A stretch of DNA of 64,000 nucleotides from Spirodela intermedia. Taxonomy: Eukaryota; Streptophyta; Magnoliopsida; Alismatales; Araceae. The stretch lies in NCBI GenBank assembly GCA_902729315.2, contig LR746276.1:2248169-2312168 (forward strand), read 5' to 3'. The notes beneath the pieces were generated by a model. The model had not been told where the DNA came from. It did not search any database and saw only the letters and a list, made by a program, of their open reading frames with translations. Position 1 is the stretch's first letter. Each line of letters starts with the position of its first letter. A program made the translations under genes and the position numbers. Below are positions 23,546 through 36,374 of the stretch, piece after piece.

Positions 23546-26500
23546 TGTTGGATTCTCCTTTCTGTCTTTATGACAGGACTCCAGCAGCCCAAACTACTCG
23601 AAGTCATTGGTAAAGCAAAGTTATTTTTGACTTTTTAATCAATGACAAAACCTGTGAGTGATTTTAAAAAATAAAACTCAATGGATGATGAATTTTGATT
23701 GGTACTTAGTACCTAGTGAGTTCACAATTTGTCAATACTTGTGATACTTTTAAGTTTTAGAGACCATGTTTGACAACAATTACATTGAACTTCAACACAT
23801 AAAAATTTATCTTATGGAAGCATATTTAATTTGTTACATAATATAATGGGATTGAAATCTCATAATTAATTTTAATTTAAAATATATAGGCATGATAATT
23901 TACATTGTGCACACTTTAGGGTTAGCCATTTAGATGACATCTTGAATAACTCCATAGGTGAACCAATACAATCACACAAAGTTTAATATTTTGTATTATT
24001 ATGATTTTCTCCAATATATTTTACAAGGAATTCAGAAGTGAAAAAAGAGAGGGAATAAATTTTAGGATTATCTTGCTTGATGATTCTTCATTGACATATT
24101 TGTCTTAATACAACTTTGTTAAAACTCATATTCTAAAACTAAAAAAAACAATAACTAATATTAAATGTAATATAAATTTATTTAAATTAAATTTTTAATA
24201 ATATAACCACCTTCACTTTGAAATTCAAAAAGGTCACATAAGGATATATAGATGTGAATAGAAGAAAGGATTTTGCTGTGACGTGTAAACAAGGACTTCT
24301 AAATGTCAAATGCTTTTAACAATGTTGATGGTGTAATGTTTTATAAGATTTCTAGTTATGAATACTTTCTTACCATGCTTGAAACAATTAGATTGTGTTA
24401 GTTTGTATATATTTATATCTAAATGATTTGATCTCAACAAAAGGTATGCCTCTCATTTTAAGGTGCACTATGTCGGACATATCTATTGATGTTATGCAAT
24501 GTATATGATCCATAAAGATCTTGCATTTGAAGCTCTCAAAGGCTTGAAGAAACTACACCAATGCAGCTTTTTAATATTATATCTTATTTTTATATAAGTT
24601 TTATTGATTTCTTTGTTCCTACTTATTCTTGAAATCATTGCTGATGATGCCTTAATAAAAACTTTCCTTCTATATAAACTTTACATGAGAAGAAATTTTT
24701 TGATTCTATTACCACAACATTTTAAAGGATTTTTGTAGCCCTAGATTTCAACAATAACCAAAATGGAAGAATTAACAAGAACTAGAAGTGAGATCACTAC
24801 AGTCCATTATGTATGATCATGGGAGTTTTTAGATTTCCCAACACACTTTCATTCCCTAGAATTGTTTTCTTTCATTGCCGCATCACATCACAGAAGTCAA
24901 ATTCTGACAATTATGATATTAAACATGAGAAATTCTACTTGATCTTTCTTTTCCTAGTTCATCCTCTTTCTATTACAACATGCAAATATCAATTGATGGT
25001 AATGAACCAAAAAATGTATCAATAGTAGAATTAGAGCACTGAATTATTAAAGTACCCACAAGTATGTTTAATTTAATTGCATGGGTTGACCATCCATTGA
25101 AAAACACATGTTGATAAGTCATTCAAAATAAAAGTTTTTGAGGGATACAATTGATACCCAATTAAAGAAGCTTTGAAGACCAAGTTCCTCATTTTGAATA
25201 AGCTCATTTTTTTCATAGTCACCACTTTTATTCATAAAGGTACTTTCTATGAGACAGAATTTCTCTTGAATAAGTACTTTTGTCTAATGTTAACTTGGAC
25301 TAGTAAGTACTTTTTTCATAAAGGTACTTTTTTCTATAAGTACTTTCTAATGATGGAGATAATGTTAACTTGGACTAGTAATAGCTCTTTAATGGCAACA
25401 TAGGATTGGGGAGAATATTTAATCAATGGGAAATCATTATTGAACTTCTTTCTAATTAAATATACTTCTTTCCACATATTGCTTTGAATCAAATGGAAAA
25501 TTTAAAGTATTTAAAACATAAAATAATTCATGAAGGTTGTATTTATATAAATATATCCACACGAAAAAGACTCCTTAAAAAATAAATTAAAAATTTTAAT
25601 TAAGAAGGAAAATTTTAAAAAATAGATAAATTTAAGCTCTCCTAAGTGCCTTAGTTAGGAAATTAGAAAAATAATTATTCAAAACAAGTCAATTAAGTGG
25701 AGAACATATTAGTAAGTTTAAATATAAAAATATAATCAGAAGTATTGACATAAATGAAAGACATTTATGGGAAAATAAATGAAAATGAGAAAACGATTTA
25801 AAACTTAAAATAATGTTTATGTATCAACTAATTAGTAAGGCAATTTTTATTAGAATTTAAAATAAATGAATTAATCATTATCATCTCCATAAAGTTTGTA
25901 GAAAATGACTTAAAAGTAAAGGAAACAAATGCATTTATTGTAATTGATCTTTCCATTAAGTTAAATTATTCCAAATTTAGCTCTAATGGAATCCAACACA
26001 TTATGTGTTGATCTCTCCATTAAGATATGAGACTTTATTTGCTTGTGCTCATCAAGTATTTGCCATAGATCATCAAGTCTTAAGTGCATAAGTTGAAGGG
26101 GACCTGCTTGTTATATCCAAATTGTGACCTTTTATAGCACAAAGAAGCATATTGGACCAAATGTAAATGATGATAAAGATAATTATCCTCCAAGATTCAA
26201 AGAGGTTAGAATATTCAAGAAATCATAATCATCACATAATTATCCAAGGGCTTACTATGTTTTCATAGATTGTGCCCTGGTAATTTTAAAGATTTCAAAT
26301 AAAAAATCTTCCTCAGAACTTGTAATATTAAATGTTCACAACCGAAGGGTAGATTATGAGATAGTCACAAAAAAACACTCTAATGTTATATGTTAATAAT
26401 CTGACCACTTATACAATTTCCTTTCTTTAGATTTCTAACTAGTAACGACAAATATGGATTAAGTCAATCTCAGCCTTCATTCCCATTTTGTAATTTGGAT

Positions 26501-29500
26501 TGAATTATATGGATATTGTAATCAATGACATAAATATTGAAGTGTTTCATAATGTAAATTTGATGTAAACATAAAAATATCCCAAAAATTTAAATTCTTA
26601 AGATAGAGTTGTAACCTTGGTTGAGTTTTTATAGTTCACCTATGATGTACTCACAAAGTCATTAACAGCACATTACACTTATATCTCCAAAGTTGCAGAC
26701 AATATTTTATCCCATTCATCAAGGCTTTTGAATGGTAAATTTTTTTGATAGAAAGCGAAGTAAATAGAAGAATCTAAGAAACCCACTGATATATTGAATG
26801 AGAAATAATAATGACTTTGGAAGAGTCCATAGAACATTTGATAATTTGCTCTTGAGAGAATGACCTTATGCATTTTGAATTTACGATGTGATGAGAAAAT
26901 TCATTTACTTATCAAATGATGAGACTTTAATAATTAGGATGAAAACCATCTATTGAGAAACAATTTCCTTTTTGGGGCCTTTAAATAATTAGGTCTGAAC
27001 CTTTCTGAGTTAATAATTTAATAAATATGTTCACTAAAATTTTAATGGTGTTGACTCCTATTAATATCAAATGGAAAACACCATAGCATAGCTGCTATGA
27101 TCAATGACAACTTCCAAACCATTAGGTGTGATAAATAAATTCTATGAGTACGCTCTTCACTTAGATATCTTCACAAATAGGTGTTAGTCATTATGATTTA
27201 AAATTTATATTTCTATTGGAGCTACTTATGTGCTATTGACAATTGTGGATCTTGGTAACTATTAGTGTCAACCTTCATAGGTTAGGAGGCACAACTACTG
27301 GAATTAAAAAAATGTTTCATACAAACTAGAAAAAATAAATTTTATTAGGATTCAAATTACTTAAATCATATAATAACTTCACTTCAAAAGGTAGCGCATT
27401 GCATCATCAATTCTTTGCTAAATTTTTATTCTGAAAACAACATCACAAGTATTTTGGTGCTTCCATATTTTAAAATTATTTATGACAATTCGAAAAGCCA
27501 TAGTTCAACTCTTATTTTTCATTTACTAATATGATTGCAGTAGGTGGTTGCATTCCAACTTATTACAAGTAGTGATAACTTTAGACAATAAGATTTTTCC
27601 CTAAACTTTAGTGAAATTATTCCTTTTGTATTTTGCATCATCTGCAAGTGATTCCCAATATAAATTCATAAATATTGAAATTTTAGATCTAGGTATAAAC
27701 TTTATTTTCAAACCAATTTATTACCCTCAGTCAAATTTATTCTCCAAATTGAAGGTGTTAGCACATTTTTAAAAAAATCATTCTTGAACTTATTCTTTGC
27801 TTAAACCTCATATTTTCAATACATTCAATGTAGTCTCTTATCCAATAAAACTTATTTAGGCTTGATAAAATTATTGAATAAATATCGATTAATAACTTGA
27901 TTTTAAGTCATATGAACTTTCTAAATCCTATGTATTTTCTCATTTAAGTTCTTTTACAATGAAGCACCATTATTTAAGTATGTTTAGCATGATTTACTTC
28001 AACTTTATTTTTATGAAGTTTTAATAGATTTATTTAATGAATAACTTAATGAATGTGTGAAATCATTATTACTTACCCTCAAGATTTATTTATCACTCTA
28101 AAATGCTCTTGCAAAAGATTGTTCCATTTGATCAAGGTTAAAAACTATAAATATTTCACTAATTACGTTTTTCTCTAAAATAAGTCAATTTTATTTGATA
28201 AAGTAATTATCTCCTAATGTAAGATATTATATTTCTCAAATTGATATTTATTTATTTATTAATTTATATGTTATAATTTAGAAAAATCATGATGCTGCCT
28301 AGAAAAAATATGAATAAATGTTACTAAATAATATTTTTTCTATGAATAGAGGGACAAGATGTTTCATTTCAATTTAACATTTTCTATCATCTAAAAAATA
28401 TTTAGTATCTCGTATAAATTTAATGTCACAATTAAAATCAGTTTTATATCAGGAAAATTTTACACCAATGGCAAATGGCAATGCTTGATATAATTGCAAT
28501 AGTAGAAATAAAATACATGTTGAATTTTCAATATGATGTGTAACTTTTAAAAATATAAGACTTAGGATGAAAGGTCACATGTTTTTTCTTGTAACATGTC
28601 TCCAAGTGTTTCTTTGAAAGTATGTGCATTCATTTTAAGTTTTTATATTATGTAAATAAGACTAGACATGTCTTATTCCCATTAACAATGTTTGTTAATT
28701 ATAATACACAAACTAATAACCTTCTTAGTTAGAAAATTTTCCAAAATCAATTTTATTTATATAATCAAATGAAATATAATTAAAAAAGGGTAAATAGAAA
28801 GTTACATGATAAGTAATGAATCTCTAGTCAAGTTATTTATGATAAATAATGATTCATATGTATTCTTGCAAGGCAAATGTAATATTAAATAAATTAGAAT
28901 CGTCTATAGGGTTCACTATGAAGAGCCAAGCATGATTAAGCACTTCATTATCTCTCCTCCATTATGTCTTACACAAGCAATGTTAAGGAGAAAGCACAAG
29001 CAAATAGAGGGTTGCATTTAGATTTATTTTTCTGCATTTTTTATTTAAAAAATAGCTAAATAGTACCTAGATTAAAAATCATAGTATTACATATTACTTA
29101 CTCAATATGTACAAAGAGTCATACATTTCGAAACATTTGTAGTAGCACCTTATGCTAACTTTTCAAGCAAAGTCATTTTGAAAGTAGTATACCACATTAT
29201 ATATGAGTATATCAACTTCTGATGAATGCATTTTCAAAGAAGAATGGTAGTGTTAGGTCTAAGACAACCACCAGAAGATCAAACACTATTTACCCAACTC
29301 TAAACTAAGAACTATATAAAGAAAGAAAATCTTTTAGGACTGATTTTAGATTACCAACTTCAATATAATGTAATAGGATGATGGCGAAGATGTTAGCATT
29401 ATATACCTAATAAATATGCACAAAGAACAAATATATTCATCTCTCATGATCCTTATAGAAGTATAGGCTTGGTTTGAATATAATTTCAAAAAGGAAAAAA

Positions 29501-29800
29501 ATGCTCAATATGTATGATAGGTTGACATAGGTTTCGATCCTATTCACCTAGGAAAATTCTCCTAAGTAAAAAGGCAACTATTAGAGTTTAGTCTCAAACG
29601 ATGATTGAGGTTGGATTGTCCATTACACACATAACAAGTGTGTTAGAAGGTTGTCACGACTCACATTATATTATTTGGTGTTAATACCTACAACTATACG
29701 AGAAATCATTAAGGATAGATCCAACTTGGATATTACGAGAACTGAGTAGACTTCTTAAAATGTTAAAAAGGACTGGCGAGAAATGGCATCCGGCTAATAC
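23546..29800. other. AT-rich intergenic DNA
   Basis: I see no gene. A small imperfect tandem repeat (period about 75 bp, sharing TAATGTTAACTTGGACTAGT) lies at about 25,220-25,385. The rest is AT-rich DNA without clear repeat borders. Confidence 0.5.
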
Positions 29801-29829
29801 AATTGGAGAAATATTTTAAACTGGCGAGG

Positions 29830-30742
29830 GAAGCGGGCCCACCGTAGGGCTAACGTGGAGGCGGGATCTCTGACTTGGGCCGTGACGTTACCCATCACTG
29901 ACGCAGATCAGAGGGGACAAAACTTGAGGCCCCCCCGCAGATGGGCCCTAGGGACATTCCGAATCACGAGGCATCAGCCTCCGATTTTGACGGTCAAGAT
30001 GGCGACAGCTGGATGGCCTCGGGCTAGCACTCTGCACCCCCTGCTTCTGCCCTTTTCTCAGTCGTGTTCCCACGGATAAGACGCCCTCGGGGCTCCACCA
30101 CCACGATTTGGGCTCTCTCTCTCTCTCGCTCTCTCCCCCACCCTTCTTCTCACCCTCAACAGTTTTGCAGGATCTGTCGTTCACAATTATGAATGTTTCT
30201 CTAGCTAGAGAGTAGAGGGTTATAGAGAGAGAACGTGTGAAATCAAGTGCCCAATCATCCAGTTGAAGACAGATCTTTCTCCAAAAGAAGCTTTTGATAT
30301 ATGACGTATATTGTTTATGTTAGTCTCTCTCAATTGTTTTAGAGGATGGGAGAGAGAGATGAGCGGAGAAGAAGCCGTCCGGACTTAACACTGTTGCTGT
30401 CCTCCATCTGACGTCACGTGAAGACATCTCATCTTTTGCTTCTTCATCGGTCTGCAGTCCATTCTCCGTCATACGAAGAGAGAGAGAGAGAGAGAGGACA
30501 ATGATATGAGAGAGCCAGAGGCGGGCGAGGCCTCTCGTGAAGCACACCGGCAAGTCCATAACCCTCAGCAGATCAACTGCTTGCCGGCGGAGAGCAGAAC
30601 AAGGGAAGATCAGGCGCAGGTTTTAGTGGGTTCATGGCAGACGGTAGAGTAGATCTGAAGAGGAAGCAAGAAGACAAAGGTATGAAACTCTGAGAGAGGA
30701 GAGAGAGAGAGAGAGAGGGAAGTCAGGAGGAAGAAGAAGAGG
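29830..30742 (+). promoter_or_regulatory. CpG-rich upstream and 5'-leader region of the trihelix gene
   Basis: Composition switches to CpG-rich here, about 900 bp before the start codon at 30,743. CT or GA runs occur at 30,112-30,135, 30,475-30,496 and 30,698-30,718. The last lies about 25 bp from the ATG and so is probably in the transcribed leader. GA/CT tracts bind BBR/BPC (GAGA-binding) factors in plants. A TATA box is not obvious. The phrase TTCATGGCAGACGGT occurs both in the leader (30,631-30,645) and early in the coding sequence (30,779-30,793), hinting at a small duplication. Confidence 0.5.
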
Positions 30743-32904
30743 ATGCAGTCGCAGTATGGGCTTCCCGAGATCCAGCAGTTCATGGCAGACGGTGGCTGCT
30801 CCCCCCTCTTCTCCATCTCTACCGCCGACGTCCACCCCTCTTCCCAGCCGCAGAAGCCGCAGCACCACCACCATTCCCACTCCCTCCACCACCAGCAGCA
30901 GCAACTCCACCACCACCAGCATCTCCATCTCCACCACCATCACCACCCTCAGATGCAACTCCGGCAGCCGCCACCGCTCCCGCCGCCTCCTTCGCTCCAT
31001 CACTTCCACACCGTTCCGATGACTCAGCAGCTGTTCCACCATGGCCATCAATTCCACCTCTTCCAGCAGGAACAGCAAAGGAGGATACACCAGCAACTCG
31101 TGCAGCTGGGTCTTGACCACGACTCAGGCCCAGAGAACTCCACCTCGCCGACGAGGATTATCGCCGCCGCCTCGGGCGGGGGTGGTGCCGGCATATCTCC
31201 CTTTCTCAGCGGCGTTGATTTCAAGCTTGGGGTCAACGACAGCATCGGCGGCGGCGACAGCAGGGAGAGGCTCAACGATGAGGAGGGCATCCTCCAGGTT
31301 GACGACGGGGAGGAGATCCACCACATCCACCCGTGGACGACAAGAGAGGACTCCAACATTAAAGAACCTTTCTGGTAGGCTTCATTCCTCCTCTTGCTCT
31401 CTCTGAACAAACTTCAGATGGAAGATAGACCAGATCCCCAAGGCGCTGAAAGTTCCCATATTTTCTCGGCGCCCCTTTCGGAATGGCTTTCCAATCTCCG
31501 ACGCTATGATTGCAGCCAAAAAATTGAAGATTTTACTCGTGTCTTTCTTCCCAATGATGATTCAATCAAGGCTGGAGCCTGATTCAGTGCACGCCAAAGT
31601 CGTTAAAAATTCTGTTGTTGGAGCCTGATTCCGGAGGAGTTTTTGACTATTGGGTAGATTTTGATTGAATTGATCTGAGAAAACCTTGAGGTTTTTAACC
31701 GTGGGTACTTCCGCAGGAGGCCGCTGGATATTGACTATAGCAATAGGAACAGCAAGAGGTGCAAGGAGAAGCAGCCTGACGCCTCCAACAGCGCCAGTAA
31801 TTTCAAGCTCTTCAGCGAGTTAGAGGCCATCTGCAAGCCCATCAACAGCAGCGGAGACTGCGGCGGGGGCGGGAACCGCCCCAGCGTGAACAACAATCAG
31901 CAGACTGGCTCAGGCTCAGTTCTCACCGGTGAGAATCCACCGGCCATTTCCACAACTCCGAGGGCTGACTATGGCCACAACACGGAGACCGCAGACCAGG
32001 GCTCAGACTCATCCACTGGAGAAGAGGCGGCGCAGATCCAGAAACCCACCAAGAGCGACGGTGGCAAGAAAAGGAAACGGCGGCAGCACCAGCTGAGCTC
32101 CATCGCAGCCTTCATGGAAGGCCTAGTGAAAAAGCTGATGGAGCACCAAGAAGGCCTCCACCGCAAGTTCCTGGAGATCCTCGACAGGAGAGACCGGGAG
32201 AGGATGGACCGGGAGGAGACGTGGAGACAGCAGGAGGCCGCCAAGGCCACGAGCGAGGCCATGGCCAAGGCGCAAGACCAGGCGCTGGCCACCTCCCGGG
32301 AAGCCGCCATCGTCTTCTTCTTGGAGAAGATCACTGGAGAGAGCCTCAACCTGCCCACCAGAGAGCAGTTCCACTCGCCGCCTCAAGAGGAGACCTCTCA
32401 TAAGGAAGAGCCCAAGCATGTCGACGGCACCAACCCGGCGATCGTCATCAACCCAAGCCGGTGGCCGAAGGCGGAAGTGCAGGCCTTGATCCAGGTGAGG
32501 AGTAACCTAGAGTCGAGGTTCCAGGAGCCCGGTCTGAAGGGACCGCTCTGGGAGGAGGTGAGCTCCGCCATGGCCGCCATGGGCTATCAGAGGAGTGCCA
32601 AACGGTGCAAGGAAAAGTGGGAGAATATAAACAAGTACTTCCGCAAGACGAAGGATAGCATCAAGAAGAGGTCTCACCACTCCAAGACCTGCCCCTACTT
32701 CCACCAACTGGACCAGCTCTACTCCAAATCCCCCGCCAAGCCGCCCCCGCCGGTGGCCGCCGCTGCCGATAGGGGGGACATGTCGGAGCTCCTCCACACC
32801 GTCATGGCGGCCAACGACGAGACCCACGAAGCGGACAGGTCTGCAATAACTGGAAAAGGGGCCTTAAAGCTCCCATGGAGAAAGCCGAATAACTCGGAGG
32901 ACAA

Positions 32905-32949
<45 letters not shown>

Positions 32950-33025
32950 CGACGAAGGCGAAGATGAGGGCGAGGAAGCAGACAGGGAGAGCCAAGGAGA
33001 AGGCAGCGGGGACCCGAGGTCATGA
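30743..33025 (+). CDS. GTL2: GTL2-like trihelix (GT-2 family) transcription factor
   Basis: The model is join(30,743-31,374; 31,717-33,025), giving 646 residues. The 342-bp intron has a GT donor after ..TTCTG and an acceptor in TTCCGCAG, and it splits a Trp codon. This nuclear protein should bind GT-element DNA. In order it has a His/Gln/Pro-rich N-terminus (~30-95), a contracted first trihelix (198-252), a basic nuclear signal KKRKRR (~328-333), a long charged coiled coil (~342-417) as in GT-2 proteins, and an intact second trihelix (459-549: RWPKAEVQALI, LWEEVSSAMAAMGYQRSAKRCKEKWENINKYF in shape, ending CPYFHQLDQLY). An acidic poly-Asp tail follows (~607-622). The second trihelix and coiled coil are unmistakable. 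The first has lost its N-terminal helix but keeps SKRCKEK and FKLFSELEAI. Assignment to the GTL2 (At5g28300-like) branch rather than GTL1/DF1/PTL rests on the weak first domain and the intron position. Confidence 0.88.
31375..31716 (+). other. Intron of the trihelix gene
   Basis: Donor CTG|GTAGGC and acceptor TTCCGCAG|GAGG restore the frame from residue 210 (Phe) through Trp211 to Arg212. The exon 1 frame would otherwise stop at once (TAG at 31,376-31,378). The intron contains no segment resembling the missing trihelix helix. Confidence 0.85.
32900..32945 (+). repeat. (GAC)n trinucleotide repeat encoding poly-Asp
   Basis: About a dozen GAC/GAT units near the 3' end of exon 2 encode an unbroken acidic run. 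Coding trinucleotide repeats of this kind vary in length between individuals. Confidence 0.9.
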
Positions 33026-33440
33026 ACCTTCTTCCTCTCAGTATCTTTAGTCCACCCGGAACTTCTGACCGGACACAACAGCCAGCATGAAGTCAAACTA
33101 CCGCCGTCACCGCCGCCGCCGCCGCGGCCAGCAGGTCATCCCATCGTCTTCAACCTCCTCCCCATCTTCAATTTGAGCTTAACTATGTACTAGAACACTA
33201 TTGTGCAAAGCCTACATTTAAAACTTGCCGACAGGACTTTCACTGCCCATCATAAGTCATCCGATATGAGATTTTCCACCTGCAGACGACCGAAATGACC
33301 GATGCTCATGTAGAAGGGAAATGCGAGATCATCTCTACGGAGTATCAACTCAACGAACTCAGAAGCCCCGCTGATTATTTCGATGCGGTATTATTCTTAT
33401 TGATCGACGAGCTTTGCTCCCACATTTAGTGTAATTTGTC
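33026..33440 (+). other. Probable 3'-untranslated region and downstream DNA of the trihelix gene
   Basis: It follows the TGA stop. It contains a short CCG-repeat patch (33,101-33,126) and then unique sequence. No clear AATAAA is visible, so the transcript end is not determined. Confidence 0.4.
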
Positions 33441-33773
33441 GGTATGGAACTGGTTGCGATTCCTCCTGAGATCTTCGGCCCTACGTCGGTGGGGGGTTTC
33501 CATGGCTGTGGGGACTGGTCAGACGTATGCTGAAGAAGATGAACAGTCGCAGCCCTTTATTGCGGAGGCGTGCATGGCGTCTAGGTTCGGAGAGCCCCGA
33601 CGTTGAAGATGTCCTCCGGAGTGGGGTGTGGAGGGGTGCGGAATCAGCGTGGACCGAAATTTATGCAAAGACCCCTCGTCGGAAGATTTATCGGGGAGGG
33701 GGCTTGTTCTCGCGGTTGTTGAGTGCCTGTGAATGAGGAGAGAGTGTAGAGAAAGAGTAGAGAGAGAGGGTCT

Positions 33774-33814
<41 letters not shown>

Positions 33815-34009
33815 AGGGAGGGGGGGGACAGCGAACAGGGATCCGCGTGGGTTTGCGGATTGGTCAGAAAGAATAAAGTTGATGACGTCACTGTAAACAA
33901 AATTCAGCCCCGTGGTGCAGCTGCACGTGCTGGCCGATTGTTGCCACTGATCTCTCTCCCTCTCTTCTGCCCTCGTCGGCCTGCGGGCTGCCGCTAGACG
34001 AGTTAAGAC

Positions 34010-34051
<42 letters not shown>

Positions 34052-35570
34052 TCACTCAATGTCCCACACTCACTCAGTGCTGCTCAGAAAAATGAATGCC
34101 TTCTTGTCACTGTGGCGGCAGCTGCGGCCTCCGCTGCAAAGTTGTTGGGTACTCTCCTCAGTGGTACCATCTCTCTCTCTCTCTCTCCCTCTCTCGCTCT
34201 CGCTCTCTCTCCTCTCTCCTCTCTCCTCTCTCTCCTCTCTCTCCTCTCTCCCCCCCTCTCCATCTCTCTCTGTATATCACCCTCCCTCTGTCTCTACCCT
34301 TGAGACGGGATAGAGAGAGAGAGAGGAGAGGGGGGGGGGGAGGGGGGGCCGTCGGACGAACTCATATGGCATTCAAACACTAAGACCATTCCCAAAACGT
34401 ACAGACTTACTGTATTCATCTCCCCTATATTTAATTGTCTTAAGATAGAGCTACACGTGAAGAACATATAAAATTCGTTGATTAAATCTATCGGTTCGGT
34501 TCATTAATCCTCAATTGGTTCTGAGTGTAACGTCTAAATAATTCAACTTGTTCGGATGGGACAGAGGGAGGCACCTGATGGGAGACCCCTCCGCCAGCTG
34601 CCGGGCCGCCGTCCAGCGCTTCACCTGGGTCGCCCCGGCGCTCGGCGGGAGGACCGTGCCGTCGATCGGGAAGCAACGCCATCCCTCTCTCTCTCTCTCT
34701 CGCTCGCTCTCTCCCCGCCACTGTCCTCGGCCGACGTCCATTAAAAGAAGGGAGGGAGAGCATCGGCGAGAGAGGGGGGGGGGAACTGCGATTGGCCGTA
34801 TAGGGAATAGTTACTCTCGCCCATGGTCTCCGTAGGGTGCCATTGGCCGTATAGCGGAACAGTCACTCTCTCCTCGGGAAGGTTGGGAGCAGCTGAGCCC
34901 CCTTGTTGCACTTGCATGGACCGGCGCCTTAGTGTGGCTTCCCAGAAAGCCCCTCTTGGCTCTCGACTGTGGGACAGACGGAGGTCTGCCATTTATTGCT
35001 TCCTTAGACAGAGAGAGAGAAGATGTATTAGAGAGTCGGGTTTTAACAGAGGAAGGGAGATAGGCAGAGAGAAAAACGATGGATGAGAGAGGGGAGAAGA
35101 TGAATTAGAGAGTTGGGTTTTGATAGAGAGGAGAGAAGACGAGCTAGAGAGTTGGGTTTTGATAGAGAGGAGAAAATATGAGTAAGAGTTTTGGGTTTCG
35201 AGAGAGGAGGGGAGATGGGAAGAGAGAGAAAGACAGATGGTTGAGGGAGTGAGAGAGAGAGAGGAAGAAGGGGGGTAGGTTGCATTGGATCCCGACCGCA
35301 TAATGGGACGGAGTGTCCGCGGGATGGCGACGGCGACGGCGACCCCACGCTGCCGCGGGGCATGTGACGGAGGGCATGAGAGAACGCTTGGCGCCGTGCG
35401 CGGCTGCCCCGGGCCTGCTGCCCGCGGTGGTTTGTCCGCGCTGCCGCCGTGGACCCAAACCAGTCAGGCGCTGGAAGAACAACAGCAGGCGCCCATACGC
35501 CCCAGCAGCATCTATGCCGGACGTAGACCCCCTCATCCCTAATCATCACAAATGTTTGTATACCACATAT
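33441..35570. repeat. GC-rich block packed with GA/CT microsatellites
   Basis: Pure or near-pure runs lie at 33,777-33,812 (GA), 34,013-34,048 (CT), 34,171-34,330 (CT-rich, then GA), 34,683-34,712 (CT) and 35,008-35,280 (GA-rich). Between them are CpG-rich unique sequences with random-looking open frames on both strands. The composition resembles the upstream side of the trihelix gene, so the gene sits in a ~6-kb CpG-rich pocket. No coding exon can be supported. Confidence 0.7.
35005..35215. repeat. Minisatellite with GAGAGTTGGGTTTTGATAGA core
   Basis: The core TTAGAGAGTCGGGTTTTAAC recurs as TTAGAGAGTTGGGTTTTGAT and CTAGAGAGTTGGGTTTTGAT, then as a weaker GTAAGAGTTTTGGGTTTCGA. These four imperfect copies are joined by purine-rich spacers. 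Confidence 0.75.
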
Positions 35571-35575
35571 TGCTA

Positions 35576-36200
35576 GATGAAGATGATCCGACCTAGAAAA
35601 AGTTCGCTTTTGGACCCCACATTTCAGCCCGAAATGCCATTTTTCCCTATAAAAGATCAGTACTTTTCGGGAGAAATATAGTATTATCTATGTCAGTATA
35701 ATATTTGACGACAATGTTTTAGCCACCATTATTATATTTCGTGCAACCATAATTGCCTATGAAACCTTGACAGATTATACCAACATGTTATGTTCATTAA
35801 CGAAAATACGACCAAACTTACATTGGGTGACGCACTTTAGTTCTAAAAAAATCGAAGGCAAAGGCATATCCTGTCAGATGAAGATGATCAGAGTTTTTTC
35901 CTTAATCGTCGCAATTAGTTGTTCGATGAAGATGATCAGACCTAAAAAGAATTCACTTTTGGACCCATATATCAGCCCCGGAAATGGCATTGTTCCCGAG
36001 GAAAGATCAGTATTTTTGTGGAGAAATATACAGAATGATCGATATCAGTATAATATTTGGCAACAATGTTCTATTCACTATTATTATATGTCAAACAACA
36101 GTGCACCCATGGTTGCATAAAAAACCTTGGCGCATTATACCAACATATTATGTTTACTGAAGAACATATTATCAAACTTGCATTGGGTGATGCGCTTTAC
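35576..36200. repeat. Tandem duplication, period 349 bp
   Basis: The sequence from GATGAAGATGATCCGACC (35,576) through ...GGGTGACGCACTTTAG (~35,840) is repeated from GATGAAGATGATCAGACC (35,925) through ...GGGTGATGCGCTTTAC (~36,200). Copies differ at scattered positions and small indels. A further short GATGAAGATGATCAGAG piece lies at 35,876. There is no coding signal. Confidence 0.85.
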
Positions 36201-36374
36201 TTGTTAAATTATCAAAGACAAAGGCATATTCGTCAGTGCATGTGCTCCCTCCCTCATCTGTGGGACAATTTTATGTTGGGTCCATTTATTTATTCACAAG
36301 CTTTTACACGGTGTTGTGAATATGATGGCAATTTAGATAAATATCTATGTAGTGCCCGAATCATTTAATGACAT

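Noticed and set aside
30632-31120. 162-codon minus-strand frame, Leu/Val/Glu-rich
   Set aside because: Antisense shadow of the His/Gln-rich exon 1 of the trihelix gene.
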